Below, piece after piece: positions 1 to 8,134 of a stretch of DNA of 64,000 nt (within the stretch, counting starts at the first letter, position 1; every line of letters begins with the position of its first letter). Under the pieces are notes generated by a model. That model searched no databases. It was not told the DNA's origin and saw only the letters and a list, made by a program, of their open reading frames with translations. The translations under genes and the position numbers were made by a program. Where the stretch lies: contig CAIVAT010000190.1 of NCBI GenBank assembly GCA_903903985.1, positions 48,405 to 112,404 of the forward strand. Direction: 5' to 3'. This stretch comes from an uncultured Bacteroidales bacterium. GTDB taxonomy: Bacteria; Bacteroidota; Bacteroidia; Bacteroidales; FEN-979.

Positions 1-183
1 GGTTGTTTCATAATCCCATCTCCACTCGGTATCAAGGTGAGCATACCCGACTGTATAGAGCACCGGATCCTTCGACAGGTCAAATTTCAATGATATCGGT
101 TTGATCGCACCGGATTGGGCGATTGCAACATTCAGGATCATCAGAAACAGGAAACCACCTGCGAGTGAATAAAAACGCTTCAT
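1..183 (-). CDS. Glycoside hydrolase family 38-like alpha-mannosidase (N-terminal fragment)
   Basis: Only the first 61 codons lie in the window; the gene runs off its left edge. The reading begins MKRFYSLAGGFLFLMILNVA, a signal peptide ending near IAQ, so the product is exported. About 45 residues in is VGYAHLDTEWRWDYETT. An H-x-D-x-x-W pattern after a short beta strand is typical of the zinc-binding start of the GH38 mannosidase catalytic domain, where the His and Asp bind the metal. The predicted role is removal of alpha-mannose from glycans in the periplasm or at the surface. The gene is divergent from the thioredoxin gene at 275. The family call rests on this one motif; another HxD-type hydrolase is possible. 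Confidence 0.6.
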   Translation of the reverse strand, partial: MKRFYSLAGGFLFLMILNVAIAQSGAIKPISLKFDLSKDPVLYTVGYAHLDTEWRWDYETT

Positions 184-217
184 GACAATTGTTTTATCCT
201 GTAAAAATAGCGTTTAT

Positions 218-244
218 TTTGTTTTGCAAAAAGCTTTACTTTTG
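218..244 (+). promoter_or_regulatory. Putative Bacteroidota-type promoter for the thioredoxin gene at 275
   Basis: TACTTTTG at 237-244 matches the TAnnTTTG -7 element. A TTTG at 218-221 may be the -33 element, but the 15-nt gap is shorter than the usual 18-20. The predicted transcript start is about 25 nt before the ATG at 275, between divergent genes. Confidence 0.4.
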
Positions 245-274
245 TACAAATTAACCAAATCAGGAGATCAGTTT

Positions 275-1405
275 ATGAAAAAATTCGCCATCATATTGTT
301 CATCAGTTCCATCCTTGCATCATGCATGAGCAATAAAGACCAGTTTAAAATCACCGGGAACGTTAAAGGGATCGATACCGGTATGATATTCCTTCAGAAA
401 TACGATTTGGAAAAGTGGGTCAATGTCGATTCCGCCAAACTTGAAAAAGGAGAATTTACTTTTACCGGCAAGACCGGCCTTCCTGAAATGTGGCACCTCG
501 CCATGAATGAATCGCAGGTACTTGTGCCCGTTTTCATCGAAAACGCTAAAATCGATGTTCAGATATTTCCCGACAGCCTTGAGAAATCAACCATCAAAGG
601 ATCATCAACGCAGGATATTTATCAGCAATACCTTGCCATCAACGAAGCCATCAATGTAAAGATGGATGAAGCTTACAAGGAGTGGAAAAAAGCAAAGGAG
701 GCCAATGATTCCCTGGGTATGGAACGAACTGATTCCATCTCCAACGCGTTGGATAAGGAGACAAAGGACCAACTCCAGGGTTTTATAAAAGCCCACAGCA
801 AAACGGTGGTATCTCCTTACCTGGTGATGCACAACAGCTGGCAATTTGAACTGCCCGAACTGGAAGAGATTGTGGCAGCCCTTGACACCAGTCTCAATGC
901 CTCACCCTATGTGCAGGCGTTGAAACATCGTGTTGATGTTCTGACAAGCGTGTCTGTTGGCCGGATTGCACCTGATTTTACCATGAACGACAGTACCGGC
1001 AAGCCCGTTACCCTCTCTTCGTTGAAAGGCAAATTACTCCTGGTTGATTTCTGGGCATCGTGGTGCAGCCCGTGCCGTGCCGAAAACCCTAACGTGGTTA
1101 AAGCTTACAAAGCCTATAACAAAAAAGGCTTTGAAGTGCTTGGTTGTTCATTCGATTCGAAACGGGATAAATGGATCAAGGCAGCAAAAGATGATAATCT
1201 TACCTGGACGCATGTTTCGGATTTGAAGGGTTGGGGCAATGCAGCCGGTAAACTTTATGGGGTGAACTCCATTCCTGCAAACGTGCTCCTTGATAAAGAC
1301 CAAAAAATCATCGCCCGGAATCTTCGGGGAGAAGACCTGATGAAAAAACTGGAGGAAATCCTTGGACCTGCAACCATTGAAAAAAAGGCGGTCAGAAGAA
1401 AATAA
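275..1405 (+). CDS. TlpA-type thioredoxin lipoprotein with DUF4369-like N-terminal domain
   Basis: A 376-residue predicted lipoprotein thiol-disulfide oxidoreductase. An upstream in-frame ATG at 182 exists, but the ATG at 275 gives a clean lipoprotein signal, MKKFAIILFISSILASC, with the lipobox cysteine at residue 17. Residues of about 25-130 resemble DUF4369 (FKITGNVKGIDTGMIFLQK). A helical spacer follows. The AhpC/TSA-Redoxin fold occupies the last 150 residues, starting at VGRIAPDFTMNDSTGKPV. The active site is WCSPC, with cysteines at 264 and 267, and a cis-Pro lies in GVNSIPANVLLD. Such proteins reduce or isomerise disulfides of envelope proteins. A second, diverged member follows at 1492, so the two may be co-transcribed. 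Confidence 0.88.
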   Translation: MKKFAIILFISSILASCMSNKDQFKITGNVKGIDTGMIFLQKYDLEKWVNVDSAKLEKGEFTFTGKTGLPEMWHLAMNESQVLVPVFIENAKIDVQIFPDSLEKSTIKGSSTQDIYQQYLAINEAINVKMDEAYKEWKKAKEANDSLGMERTDSISNALDKETKDQLQGFIKAHSKTVVSPYLVMHNSWQFELPELEEIVAALDTSLNASPYVQALKHRVDVLTSVSVGRIAPDFTMNDSTGKPVTLSSLKGKLLLVDFWASWCSPCRAENPNVVKAYKAYNKKGFEVLGCSFDSKRDKWIKAAKDDNLTWTHVSDLKGWGNAAGKLYGVNSIPANVLLDKDQKIIARNLRGEDLMKKLEEILGPATIEKKAVRRK

Positions 1406-1440
1406 ATGCAGACAATGCCGATAATGAATTCAAAGCATTA

Positions 1441-1476
1441 TTTTCATTGTTTTCACTGTTTTCAATGGTTTCATTC
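1441..1476 (+). repeat. Four imperfect tandem copies of a 9-bp T-rich unit
   Basis: The units are TTTTCATTG, TTTTCACTG, TTTTCAATG and GTTTCATTC, end to end, stopping 15 nt before the ATG of the next gene. The array lies where a leader or ribosome-binding region would be. It may be slippage-prone or simply AT-rich leader sequence. Confidence 0.6.
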
Positions 1477-1491
1477 ACTAATTAAGTTTTA

Positions 1492-2859
1492 ATGAAGAGA
1501 TTACTGATAATCGCGCTGCTTGCGGTTTCCGGCCTGGTTCAGGCACAAAACACGATTGAAGGTACCATACGGGGTTATAATGGGAAAATGATTCTCCTGA
1601 TGAGTATCTATGGAGAAAAAACGAAGGCCATTGATTCGGCAACCTCTGACCCGGAGGGCCATTTCCGGTTTACGATCATCAACCGGTTGCCAGGCATGTA
1701 CCGGGTTCAGTGGGCAAAAGATGCTTCTGTTGATCTCGTATGGAACCAGGAAGATGTCAGGTTTGTTGCCACCTTGAAAAATCCCGGAGACAGTATCCAG
1801 ATTATCTCTTCGCTTGAAAACAAGATCAACCTGGCCTATTCAAGACTTGACCGGACCATGCAGGCGAAATTGCAATTGCTGATGCCGGTTGTCGACTATT
1901 ACCCGGTAAAGGATGCATTTTATTCCTCGGTTGCAGCGGAATTTGAAAACATTCAGAAATTGCAGCAACATTACCTCGACTCATTGGTCAGTTTATATCC
2001 AAATTCCTTCGCAGTTCGCGTGGCAAGAGTATACCAAACCCCTTTCATCCATGCCGGAATGAATAAGGAAGACCGGATCCCCTTTCTCAAGCAACACTAC
2101 TTCGACCACGTCGATTTTTCCGATACCGCGCTTTTGCGCAGCATGGTTTTTGTGAACAAGGCCATCGCGTATCTGTCGATATACAGCAACAACCGCCTGC
2201 CTCAAAAACAACTCGAAGCCGAATTCATCAAGGCAGTGACATTGATGCTCGGAGCAGCTTCGGTGAACCCGGTCATCTACAAATTCTGGCTCGATTATAT
2301 TGTAGGTGGATTTGACAAATACCATTTCGATGAGGTGATCACCTATATTGCTGATAACTTCCAGGATCCTTCTTCATGCGAAAACCAGGAAAGAAAATCA
2401 GCCCTGCAGAAAAAACTTGATACTTTTAAAAAAATCTCCATCGGGAAAATTGCACCGGAACTGGAAGTTCCCGATGCAAAAGGCAAACCCGTCAAATTGT
2501 CAGAAATCAGTTCGGAATATGCCCTGGTGGTGTTTTATGCCAGTACATGCCCGCATTGCGAGGCAATGATGCCCCGGCTTAAGGAACTTTATGACAAACA
2601 GAAACCGAAACGGTTTGAGGTGATGGCGGTTTCCATCGATACCAGCCGAACAGCCTGGACGACTTTTATTAAGGAACAAAAGCTTTCGTGGATCAATGTT
2701 TCCGATCTGAAGGGTTTTGCCGGTAAGTCGGCCGATGATTTCAATATTTATGCAACCCCAACCATGTTCTTGCTTGACCGTGAGAAAAAAATACTGTCCA
2801 AACCCATTTCTCTCATGGAACTTGAGCAAGCCTTTCGGGATTATAATCTGATGAATTGA
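1492..2859 (+). CDS. Secreted TlpA-type thioredoxin-like protein
   Basis: 455 residues with signal peptide MKRLLIIALLAVSGLVQAQ. Residues of about 20-110 resemble the DUF4369-type beta domain (TIEGTIRGYNGKMILLMSIYG). A mostly helical middle follows, and a thioredoxin fold begins near IGKIAPELEVPDAKGKPVKL. The active-site motif is CPHC with cysteines at 353 and 356; this dipeptide is more typical of DsbA-like oxidases than of the WCxPC reductases, so its redox potential may differ from that of the protein encoded just upstream. A cis-Pro is seen in IYATPTMFLLD. It is the second gene of a tandem pair and probably acts in periplasmic disulfide exchange. The substrate cannot be told. Confidence 0.85.
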   Translation: MKRLLIIALLAVSGLVQAQNTIEGTIRGYNGKMILLMSIYGEKTKAIDSATSDPEGHFRFTIINRLPGMYRVQWAKDASVDLVWNQEDVRFVATLKNPGDSIQIISSLENKINLAYSRLDRTMQAKLQLLMPVVDYYPVKDAFYSSVAAEFENIQKLQQHYLDSLVSLYPNSFAVRVARVYQTPFIHAGMNKEDRIPFLKQHYFDHVDFSDTALLRSMVFVNKAIAYLSIYSNNRLPQKQLEAEFIKAVTLMLGAASVNPVIYKFWLDYIVGGFDKYHFDEVITYIADNFQDPSSCENQERKSALQKKLDTFKKISIGKIAPELEVPDAKGKPVKLSEISSEYALVVFYASTCPHCEAMMPRLKELYDKQKPKRFEVMAVSIDTSRTAWTTFIKEQKLSWINVSDLKGFAGKSADDFNIYATPTMFLLDREKKILSKPISLMELEQAFRDYNLMN

Positions 2860-2930
2860 ATTTTCGATGGTACGATATACAGGTAAAGATTGAATTGTTC
2901 ATCAATCGTAAATCGCACCATCGAAAATTC
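2858..2930. terminator. Long inverted repeat between convergent genes, probable bidirectional terminator
   Basis: Arms 2858-2876 and 2912-2930 are 19 nt and match at 18 of 19 positions when one is reverse-complemented. The left arm overlaps the TGA stop of the upstream thioredoxin gene. The 35-nt loop contains a second smaller stem (GATTGA with TCAATC). It lies between two converging genes. No clear T-tract follows. Confidence 0.6.
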
Positions 2931-2952
2931 ATTAACACAAAGCAACATTTCA

Positions 2953-5900
2953 TTAATACTTAATGATCCTGGCACTTCCGGAAACTCCCTCCGACAATAC
3001 CCGGATAATATAGATCCCGGTTGGTTTACCCTGAAGGGAAAACTCATGCTTTTTGACGCCATAAAGCTGTTCACGAAAGAGTTTTTCGCCTTGCATTCCA
3101 TAGATTTCAACAGTGCACGACGCCCTGGCCTGGTTATTTAACTCCATTGTGAAAATCCCAGTGGTTGGATTCGGGTAAACCCGGAATAAATTTCCTTCGG
3201 CAGGAACATTCTTCTCAACTTCAGTAATGCCGGAAAGCGGATCCTCCTTGTATGCCTGCGGCAATGAATGGGGAACGGCGTTACAGTAAAAACAGTCGAG
3301 AGAGATATAGGCATGCAGAAATCCATCGCCAATGACAGTTGTATTGGGTAATAACCGGATGATTTGTCCTGAGATCAGAACAGCTGATCCTCCATTTTCC
3401 ACCTGAAAAGTCATTCCCGTTCCAGGAACAACAAGCGTTTCTGTTGCATCCGAGCAAAAGGTTTGCCCGGCCTCAATGGTCGTAGCGGGCAGGCTCCGGG
3501 TTGATGGTGGTGGTGGGAAAACCGTTACCGTTTTGCCCGCAGTATTCGAGCATCCATTGGCATCAGTAACAGTCACGTTGTAATTGTCGCCTGCATTTAC
3601 CGTGATCGCTGCGGTGGTTAATGCATTGGACCATACGTAGTTTGTTCCGCCTGATGCCGTAAGGACAACGGATCCGCCCTGGCAGAAGGTGGTAGGCCCA
3701 TCCGGGGTGATTATAGCTGTTGGAAGCGGGTTAACCGTCACCACCCGGCTTGCGGAAGTGCTGCAGCCATTGATATTGGTGGCAGTTACGCTATATGTGC
3801 CACTTGCAGATACTGAGATACCAGCAGTTGTTGCTGCATTTGACCAAAGATAACTTGTCCCGCCTGATGCCGTCAGGACAACCGATCCCCCCTGGCAAAA
3901 GGTTGTCGGGCCTCCCGGTGTTATCACAGGCGTTGGCAACGGGTTGACCGTTACCACCCGTTTGGTAGCATTGCTGCAACCATTGGCGTTGGTAACTGCT
4001 ACTCCGTAGGATCCACTTGCAATGGCCGTGATGGCGGCAGTAGTCGCTGCATTGGACCATAGGTAGCTTGTTCCGCCTGATGCCGTAAGGACAACTGATC
4101 CACCCTGGCAGAAAGTAGTCGGGCCGCCTGGGGTTATTACAGGAGTTGGCAGCGGGTTGACTGTCACTATCTGGCTGGTATTGTTTTTACAACCATTGGC
4201 ATTGGTAACTGTTACTCTGTAAGTCCCACTTGCAATGGCCGTGATGGCGGCAGTGGTTGTTGCATTGGACCACAGGTAGTTCGTGCCGCCTGATGCCGTA
4301 AGAACAACTGATCCACCCTGGCAGAAGGTAGTCGGGCCGCCTGGCGTTATTACAGGAGTTGGCAGCGGGTTGACTGTCACTATCTGGCTGGTATTGTTTT
4401 TACAACCATTGGCATTGGTAACTGTTACTCCGTAAGTCCCACTTGTAATGGCCGTGATGGCAGCAGTAGTCGCTGCATTGGACCACAGGTAGCTCGTGCC
4501 GCCTGATGCCGTAAGGACAACTGATCCGCCCTGGCAGAAGGTAGTCGGGCCGCCTGGCGTTATTACAGGAGTTGGCAGCGGGTTGACGGTCACTATCTGG
4601 CTGGTATTGTTTTTACAACCATTGGCATTGGTAACTGTTACCCCGTAAGTCCCACTTGCATTGGCCATGATGGCGGCAGTAGTTGTTGCATTTGACCACA
4701 GGTAGCTCGTGCCGCCTGATGCCGTAAGGACAACTGATCCGCCCTGGCAAAAGGTTGTCGGGCCGTTTGGAGTGATAACGGGAACAGGCAGCGGGTTCAG
4801 GGTTACCAGCAGGGAGTTATCCGTTCCACTGCCGCATGGGTTCGTGCCGGAAACGGATATGAGGCCGGTTACGGCATTGAGTGCATAATTGACGGTGATC
4901 GTACGGGTATTGACGCCGGAAACAATGGTTGCCCCCGCCGGAAGATTCCATGAATAACCGGTTGCGTTGGTTATTGCTGTGGTTGAATAAACTACCCCGT
5001 TTGTCCCTTTACATATCTGTGTAATTCCGGTGATGGCTTTGGCTGCGTAGGGAAGGCAGTTTTGAACATCGACCGAATCGCTGACAATGCTGCTGTAGTT
5101 GCCAAGCGTGTCTCTGAAATCCACGTTCATCAGGTGTTTGCCCATTGGAAGGTAAGGAAGTTCAACCGAATCAAGCAGGATTACATTACCAGCAGGCTGT
5201 GCAAGTGCAATCACCCGCATGTTTTCCGGATCGTTGTCGAACCAGAACCGGTATCCCGTAATGGCATTTTCTGCAATGTCTGCTGTTCCGCTTTTGTAAA
5301 AATAGCTGGAAGAAACAACACTGGGAAGGTCACCACTCTGGAAACGCACATGCGCCCTGTGCAGCCCCGGTTGAAGCTCCGTAGCGCTGATTGTGGCCAC
5401 CAGGTCGGCTTTGGGTTGATTTCCAAGCGGTATCGATTTTTTCCCGGCAGGATTGTCGTCGAACCAGTATTCATACGATGTCAGGTTATTCTGATTTCCG
5501 GTGCCATGTTTATAAAATATATCGGACTGAACTGAACACCATGTTCCGGTACTGTTTTTAAACCTGATGTGAAATGAGTGAAATCCCAGGGAAAGCGATG
5601 TTGCTGTAATCGCTGCAGAGAGATCAAGTATTTGGCTATTAGCAACATTCACTGTGGTTTTAGATCCGTAATTGTTGTCGAACCAATATTCGTAACCCGA
5701 AATCAGCATCTCGGGCATAATGACGAAATTGGATGTACTGGTTGAACTATAGGTGCCCGAAACATCCCTGAACCTGATGTGGAAGGTGTTCATTCCCGGG
5801 TTCAACGGGGCAGCAGCGATGGCAGAACTCAGGTCGAGCAGGGCCGTATTGCTTACGCTGACCGCAGTTTTGCCGGCATAATCATTATTAAACCAGTATT

Positions 5901-6198
5901 CATAACCATTTATTAAGGTGGATACCGGATAATAGAACATGGATGCACTTACCGGACTAAACCGGAGTGAATCATCCTGAAAACGGATGCTGAAGCGGTG
6001 AAATCCGACCGGGATTACGGGAACATTCACCATTGTGCTCAAGTCAAGCGTACTGGCCGGACTTACGGACTGGCTGATCTTCCCGGCGTCATTGTCATCG
6101 AACCAATACTGGTAACCGATGATTTTGGGTGCCTGGGCTACAATAATTTGCAGCGGGATGACCAGGAGGCCTAAAATGAGGAATAATATTTTTCTCAT
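2953..6198 (-). CDS. T9SS-exported multi-repeat surface protein with type A sorting domain
   Basis: 1081 residues with signal peptide MRKILFLILGLLVIPLQIIVAQ. Residues of about 25-370 hold five repeats of roughly 85 residues, each opening with a GYEYWFDNN-type motif and containing an (F/A)H(I/V)RF strand. A linker carries an Ig/PKD-like segment (KAITGITQICKGTNGVVYST). Six 71-residue repeats follow, each starting NPLPTPVITPGGPTTFCQGG. A cysteine-containing module (about 75 residues, GQTFCSDATETLVVPGTG) precedes the C-terminal type A sorting signal (FRVYPNPTTGIFTMEL to the end), which in this phylum directs export through the T9SS and surface attachment. It lies 6 nt downstream of the gene starting at 7275, as an operon. 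An adhesin or matrix role is inferred from the architecture only. Confidence 0.9.
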   Translation of the reverse strand: MRKILFLILGLLVIPLQIIVAQAPKIIGYQYWFDDNDAGKISQSVSPASTLDLSTMVNVPVIPVGFHRFSIRFQDDSLRFSPVSASMFYYPVSTLINGYEYWFNNDYAGKTAVSVSNTALLDLSSAIAAAPLNPGMNTFHIRFRDVSGTYSSTSTSNFVIMPEMLISGYEYWFDNNYGSKTTVNVANSQILDLSAAITATSLSLGFHSFHIRFKNSTGTWCSVQSDIFYKHGTGNQNNLTSYEYWFDDNPAGKKSIPLGNQPKADLVATISATELQPGLHRAHVRFQSGDLPSVVSSSYFYKSGTADIAENAITGYRFWFDNDPENMRVIALAQPAGNVILLDSVELPYLPMGKHLMNVDFRDTLGNYSSIVSDSVDVQNCLPYAAKAITGITQICKGTNGVVYSTTAITNATGYSWNLPAGATIVSGVNTRTITVNYALNAVTGLISVSGTNPCGSGTDNSLLVTLNPLPVPVITPNGPTTFCQGGSVVLTASGGTSYLWSNATTTAAIMANASGTYGVTVTNANGCKNNTSQIVTVNPLPTPVITPGGPTTFCQGGSVVLTASGGTSYLWSNAATTAAITAITSGTYGVTVTNANGCKNNTSQIVTVNPLPTPVITPGGPTTFCQGGSVVLTASGGTNYLWSNATTTAAITAIASGTYRVTVTNANGCKNNTSQIVTVNPLPTPVITPGGPTTFCQGGSVVLTASGGTSYLWSNAATTAAITAIASGSYGVAVTNANGCSNATKRVVTVNPLPTPVITPGGPTTFCQGGSVVLTASGGTSYLWSNAATTAGISVSASGTYSVTATNINGCSTSASRVVTVNPLPTAIITPDGPTTFCQGGSVVLTASGGTNYVWSNALTTAAITVNAGDNYNVTVTDANGCSNTAGKTVTVFPPPPSTRSLPATTIEAGQTFCSDATETLVVPGTGMTFQVENGGSAVLISGQIIRLLPNTTVIGDGFLHAYISLDCFYCNAVPHSLPQAYKEDPLSGITEVEKNVPAEGNLFRVYPNPTTGIFTMELNNQARASCTVEIYGMQGEKLFREQLYGVKKHEFSLQGKPTGIYIIRVLSEGVSGSARIIKY
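3520..4797 (-). repeat. Six in-frame tandem 213-bp repeats inside the T9SS protein gene
   Basis: 1278 bp equals exactly six units of 213 bp (71 codons). Copies nearest the N-terminus (about 4150-4797) are almost identical at DNA level; the sixth (3520-3732) is the most diverged. Each codes for an Ig-like strand set with FCQGGSVVLTASGGT and a WSNA motif. Unit length is a multiple of three, so copy-number change would keep the frame. Confidence 0.95.
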
Positions 6199-6204
6199 TG
6201 TTAT

Positions 6205-7275
6205 TTACTTTTCCTGGGCAGCAACCTTGAAGTGGATGTTGAGGGTGCCGCCGGGACTTGTCGAACCGGCCACATATTTGAACTGGATATGCGGGTTCAC
6301 CGGCAACATGCCATCTTTGAAAGGCTCACCACCGTATATTCCAACGTCAGTGCCATCGCTGCCACCATGAATACCCGGACTGCCTGTGATAAGATGGTAA
6401 TTGTCATGAATATTATAAGCGTCGCCACTCTGGCTGGTATAGATCTGGGAATCAGGGACATTTTCGTGGTTACCGGAAATATTACCAAACCCGTTATCGT
6501 AAGCAAAACATCCGCCAAAATAGTCGTCATAAAAGCCCAAAACCCCGGTGAACAGATTATAGTAATAATTGTTATCAGTGCAGTAGATTGTGTAATGACC
6601 ATAATGTGCCACGCAGGAAACTTTAAAGATGTTGTTGGAGAAGGTTGAATTTTTTACGTATGAATTAAGTGTTTTATTCCCTCCCCACAGGAAATCGTTG
6701 TGCAAAAAGGTGGCGCCATAAAAACAGTTCAGCTGGCCATCAAAAATATTATTACTGAAATTTGCATTGGAATGACCCCCGTAAACATGTCCCCGGATGA
6801 TGTTTTCGCGGAAAAGAAAAGTTGAGGTTGTTGTGTCGGTACCATTGTTGGAAAGATAGAGGGTGCTCAGGTTGCACCGCGATACAAAATAGGAGGAAAC
6901 ATGCTGGTTGGCCTGACTGGTGCCAAATGCAAGCGTCCCGGTAAGTATGAAACCCTGGAGGCTTCCGTTATCGGCGCCGGACACGATGGTGATGTTCCCC
7001 GTGAGAAAGGTGGTTCCGGTGGCATAGCAGGAGTCGGGGTAGATTCCGGCGCCAATGATATGGACCCCTTTGTCGATGACGAGGTTCCCAATGTTCATCA
7101 GCGTTGTTCCCGGAAGGTAAATATAATCGCCATTCGCAGAATGTGCAACGGCTGAGTCGAGTCTTGAGAAAAATTCACTGCCCCCGGCTAAATGGTTGAC
7201 TGCAATTAAATCCTGCGCAGAAAGGGAGTAGATCGAAAACATGCAGAGTGTTATAAGTGTAAATATACTTTTCAT
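6205..7275 (-). CDS. Secreted right-handed beta-helix-like protein
   Basis: 356 residues with signal peptide MKSIFTLITLCMFSIYSLSAQ. The central part (about 45-270) has short repeated strands rich in Asn, Gly and Ile, such as NIFDGQLNCF and NIFKVSCVAHYG, as expected for a parallel beta-helix (pectin-lyase-like) fold. A segment near 280-310 (GNHENVPDSQIYTSQSGDAY) resembles the loops that close such helices. No catalytic motif of a polysaccharide lyase could be recognised and no T9SS sorting signal is present. It is the first gene of an operon with the large T9SS protein, whose start is 6 nt after its stop, and has its own strong promoter. The function is unknown; carbohydrate binding is only a guess. 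Confidence 0.72.
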   Translation of the reverse strand: MKSIFTLITLCMFSIYSLSAQDLIAVNHLAGGSEFFSRLDSAVAHSANGDYIYLPGTTLMNIGNLVIDKGVHIIGAGIYPDSCYATGTTFLTGNITIVSGADNGSLQGFILTGTLAFGTSQANQHVSSYFVSRCNLSTLYLSNNGTDTTTSTFLFRENIIRGHVYGGHSNANFSNNIFDGQLNCFYGATFLHNDFLWGGNKTLNSYVKNSTFSNNIFKVSCVAHYGHYTIYCTDNNYYYNLFTGVLGFYDDYFGGCFAYDNGFGNISGNHENVPDSQIYTSQSGDAYNIHDNYHLITGSPGIHGGSDGTDVGIYGGEPFKDGMLPVNPHIQFKYVAGSTSPGGTLNIHFKVAAQEK

Positions 7276-7342
7276 GTTATTAAGGATTAAATGGTTGTTT
7301 TTATATAGGTAATGTTATACATAAATATTGAATAAGGGGCGG

Positions 7343-7373
7343 CAAAGTTAATATGGAAAATGAAAAAAACAAA
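7343..7373 (-). promoter_or_regulatory. Consensus Bacteroidota promoter for the operon starting at 7275
   Basis: Read on the minus strand, TTTG at 7373-7370, a 19-nt spacer and TAACTTTG at 7350-7343 match the TTTG-N19-TAnnTTTG consensus. The predicted start site is about 60 nt before the ATG. Confidence 0.75.
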
Positions 7374-7432
7374 TATTGTGGTATAATAATCCTTAAATAG
7401 ATTCAGAACGAAATTCCCGGGAGTGTTCCTGT

Positions 7433-7462
7433 TTTTGTATTCGGGTGATTTTTTTACCTTTG
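7433..7462 (+). promoter_or_regulatory. Consensus Bacteroidota promoter for ruvA-sprA
   Basis: TTTG at 7433-7436, an 18-nt spacer and TACCTTTG at 7455-7462. The predicted start lies about 40 nt before the ruvA ATG at 7511. It is divergent from the promoter at 7343-7373. Confidence 0.72.
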
Positions 7463-7510
7463 CAACCTTTCCGGGAAAACCGGTTGATGGATTCAAACAG
7501 AGCATCGCCC

Positions 7511-8095
7511 ATGTACGAGTATTTTAAAGGTAAACTTGTAGAGAAAAACCCTGCCTATGCTGTTGTTGATGTCAATGGGGTCGGCTATTTGCTGAACATT
7601 TCCATCCATACTTATGCACAGCTTGTTGAAGATGAAAATTGCACCTTGTACGCGCATCTTGTGGTTCGTGAAGACGACATGCTCCTATATGGTTTTGCCG
7701 ATACGGGCGAACGGGAGCTTTTCCGACAGCTCATCAGCGTATCCGGCGTTGGCGTGAACACTGCCCGCATCATTTTATCTTCACTTTCACCCATCGAAGT
7801 TGTAAGGGCCATTGCCGAAGGAAACGCAATATTGCTTCAACAGATCAAAGGGATAGGGGCAAAAACCGCGCAACGAATCATTATCGATTTGAAAGACAAG
7901 GTTTCACGGGAGTTAATTCCGTACGAAAAAACAGGATTTTTACACAATACAAAGAAGGAAGAAGCGTTATCAGGATTGATCATTCTTGGCTTTCCAAAGA
8001 TGCTTGCTGATAAAGCTTTAAATAAAATCATGGAATCGGAAGGAACAGGCTTGACGGTGGAACAGCTGATCAAACACGCGCTCAAAGTGTTATAG
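7511..8095 (+). CDS. ruvA: Holliday junction branch migration protein RuvA
   Basis: 194 residues, normal for RuvA. The start MYEYFKGKLVEK at 7511 is chosen over an in-frame upstream ATG because it gives the canonical N-terminus and lies downstream of the promoter. Three domains are seen: the OB-fold (1-65, VDVNGVGYLLNIS), the tandem helix-hairpin-helix region (about 70-140, SVSGVGVNTARIILSSL and IKGIGAKTAQRIIIDLKDKV), and the flexible RuvB-interacting domain III at the C-terminus (ALSGLIILGFPKMLADKAL). RuvA tetramers hold Holliday junctions so that RuvB can drive branch migration. sprA starts about 40 nt downstream, so the two are likely co-transcribed. Confidence 0.96.
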   Translation: MYEYFKGKLVEKNPAYAVVDVNGVGYLLNISIHTYAQLVEDENCTLYAHLVVREDDMLLYGFADTGERELFRQLISVSGVGVNTARIILSSLSPIEVVRAIAEGNAILLQQIKGIGAKTAQRIIIDLKDKVSRELIPYEKTGFLHNTKKEEALSGLIILGFPKMLADKALNKIMESEGTGLTVEQLIKHALKVL

Positions 8096-8134
8096 CGTGA
8101 AAGTTCCCGAATATTATTGACCTTGCTGGACTTA

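Noticed and set aside
3520..4797. CRISPR array or mobile element, because of the regular repeats
   Set aside because: The units are 213 bp, coding, in frame and without spacers; they are protein-domain duplications.
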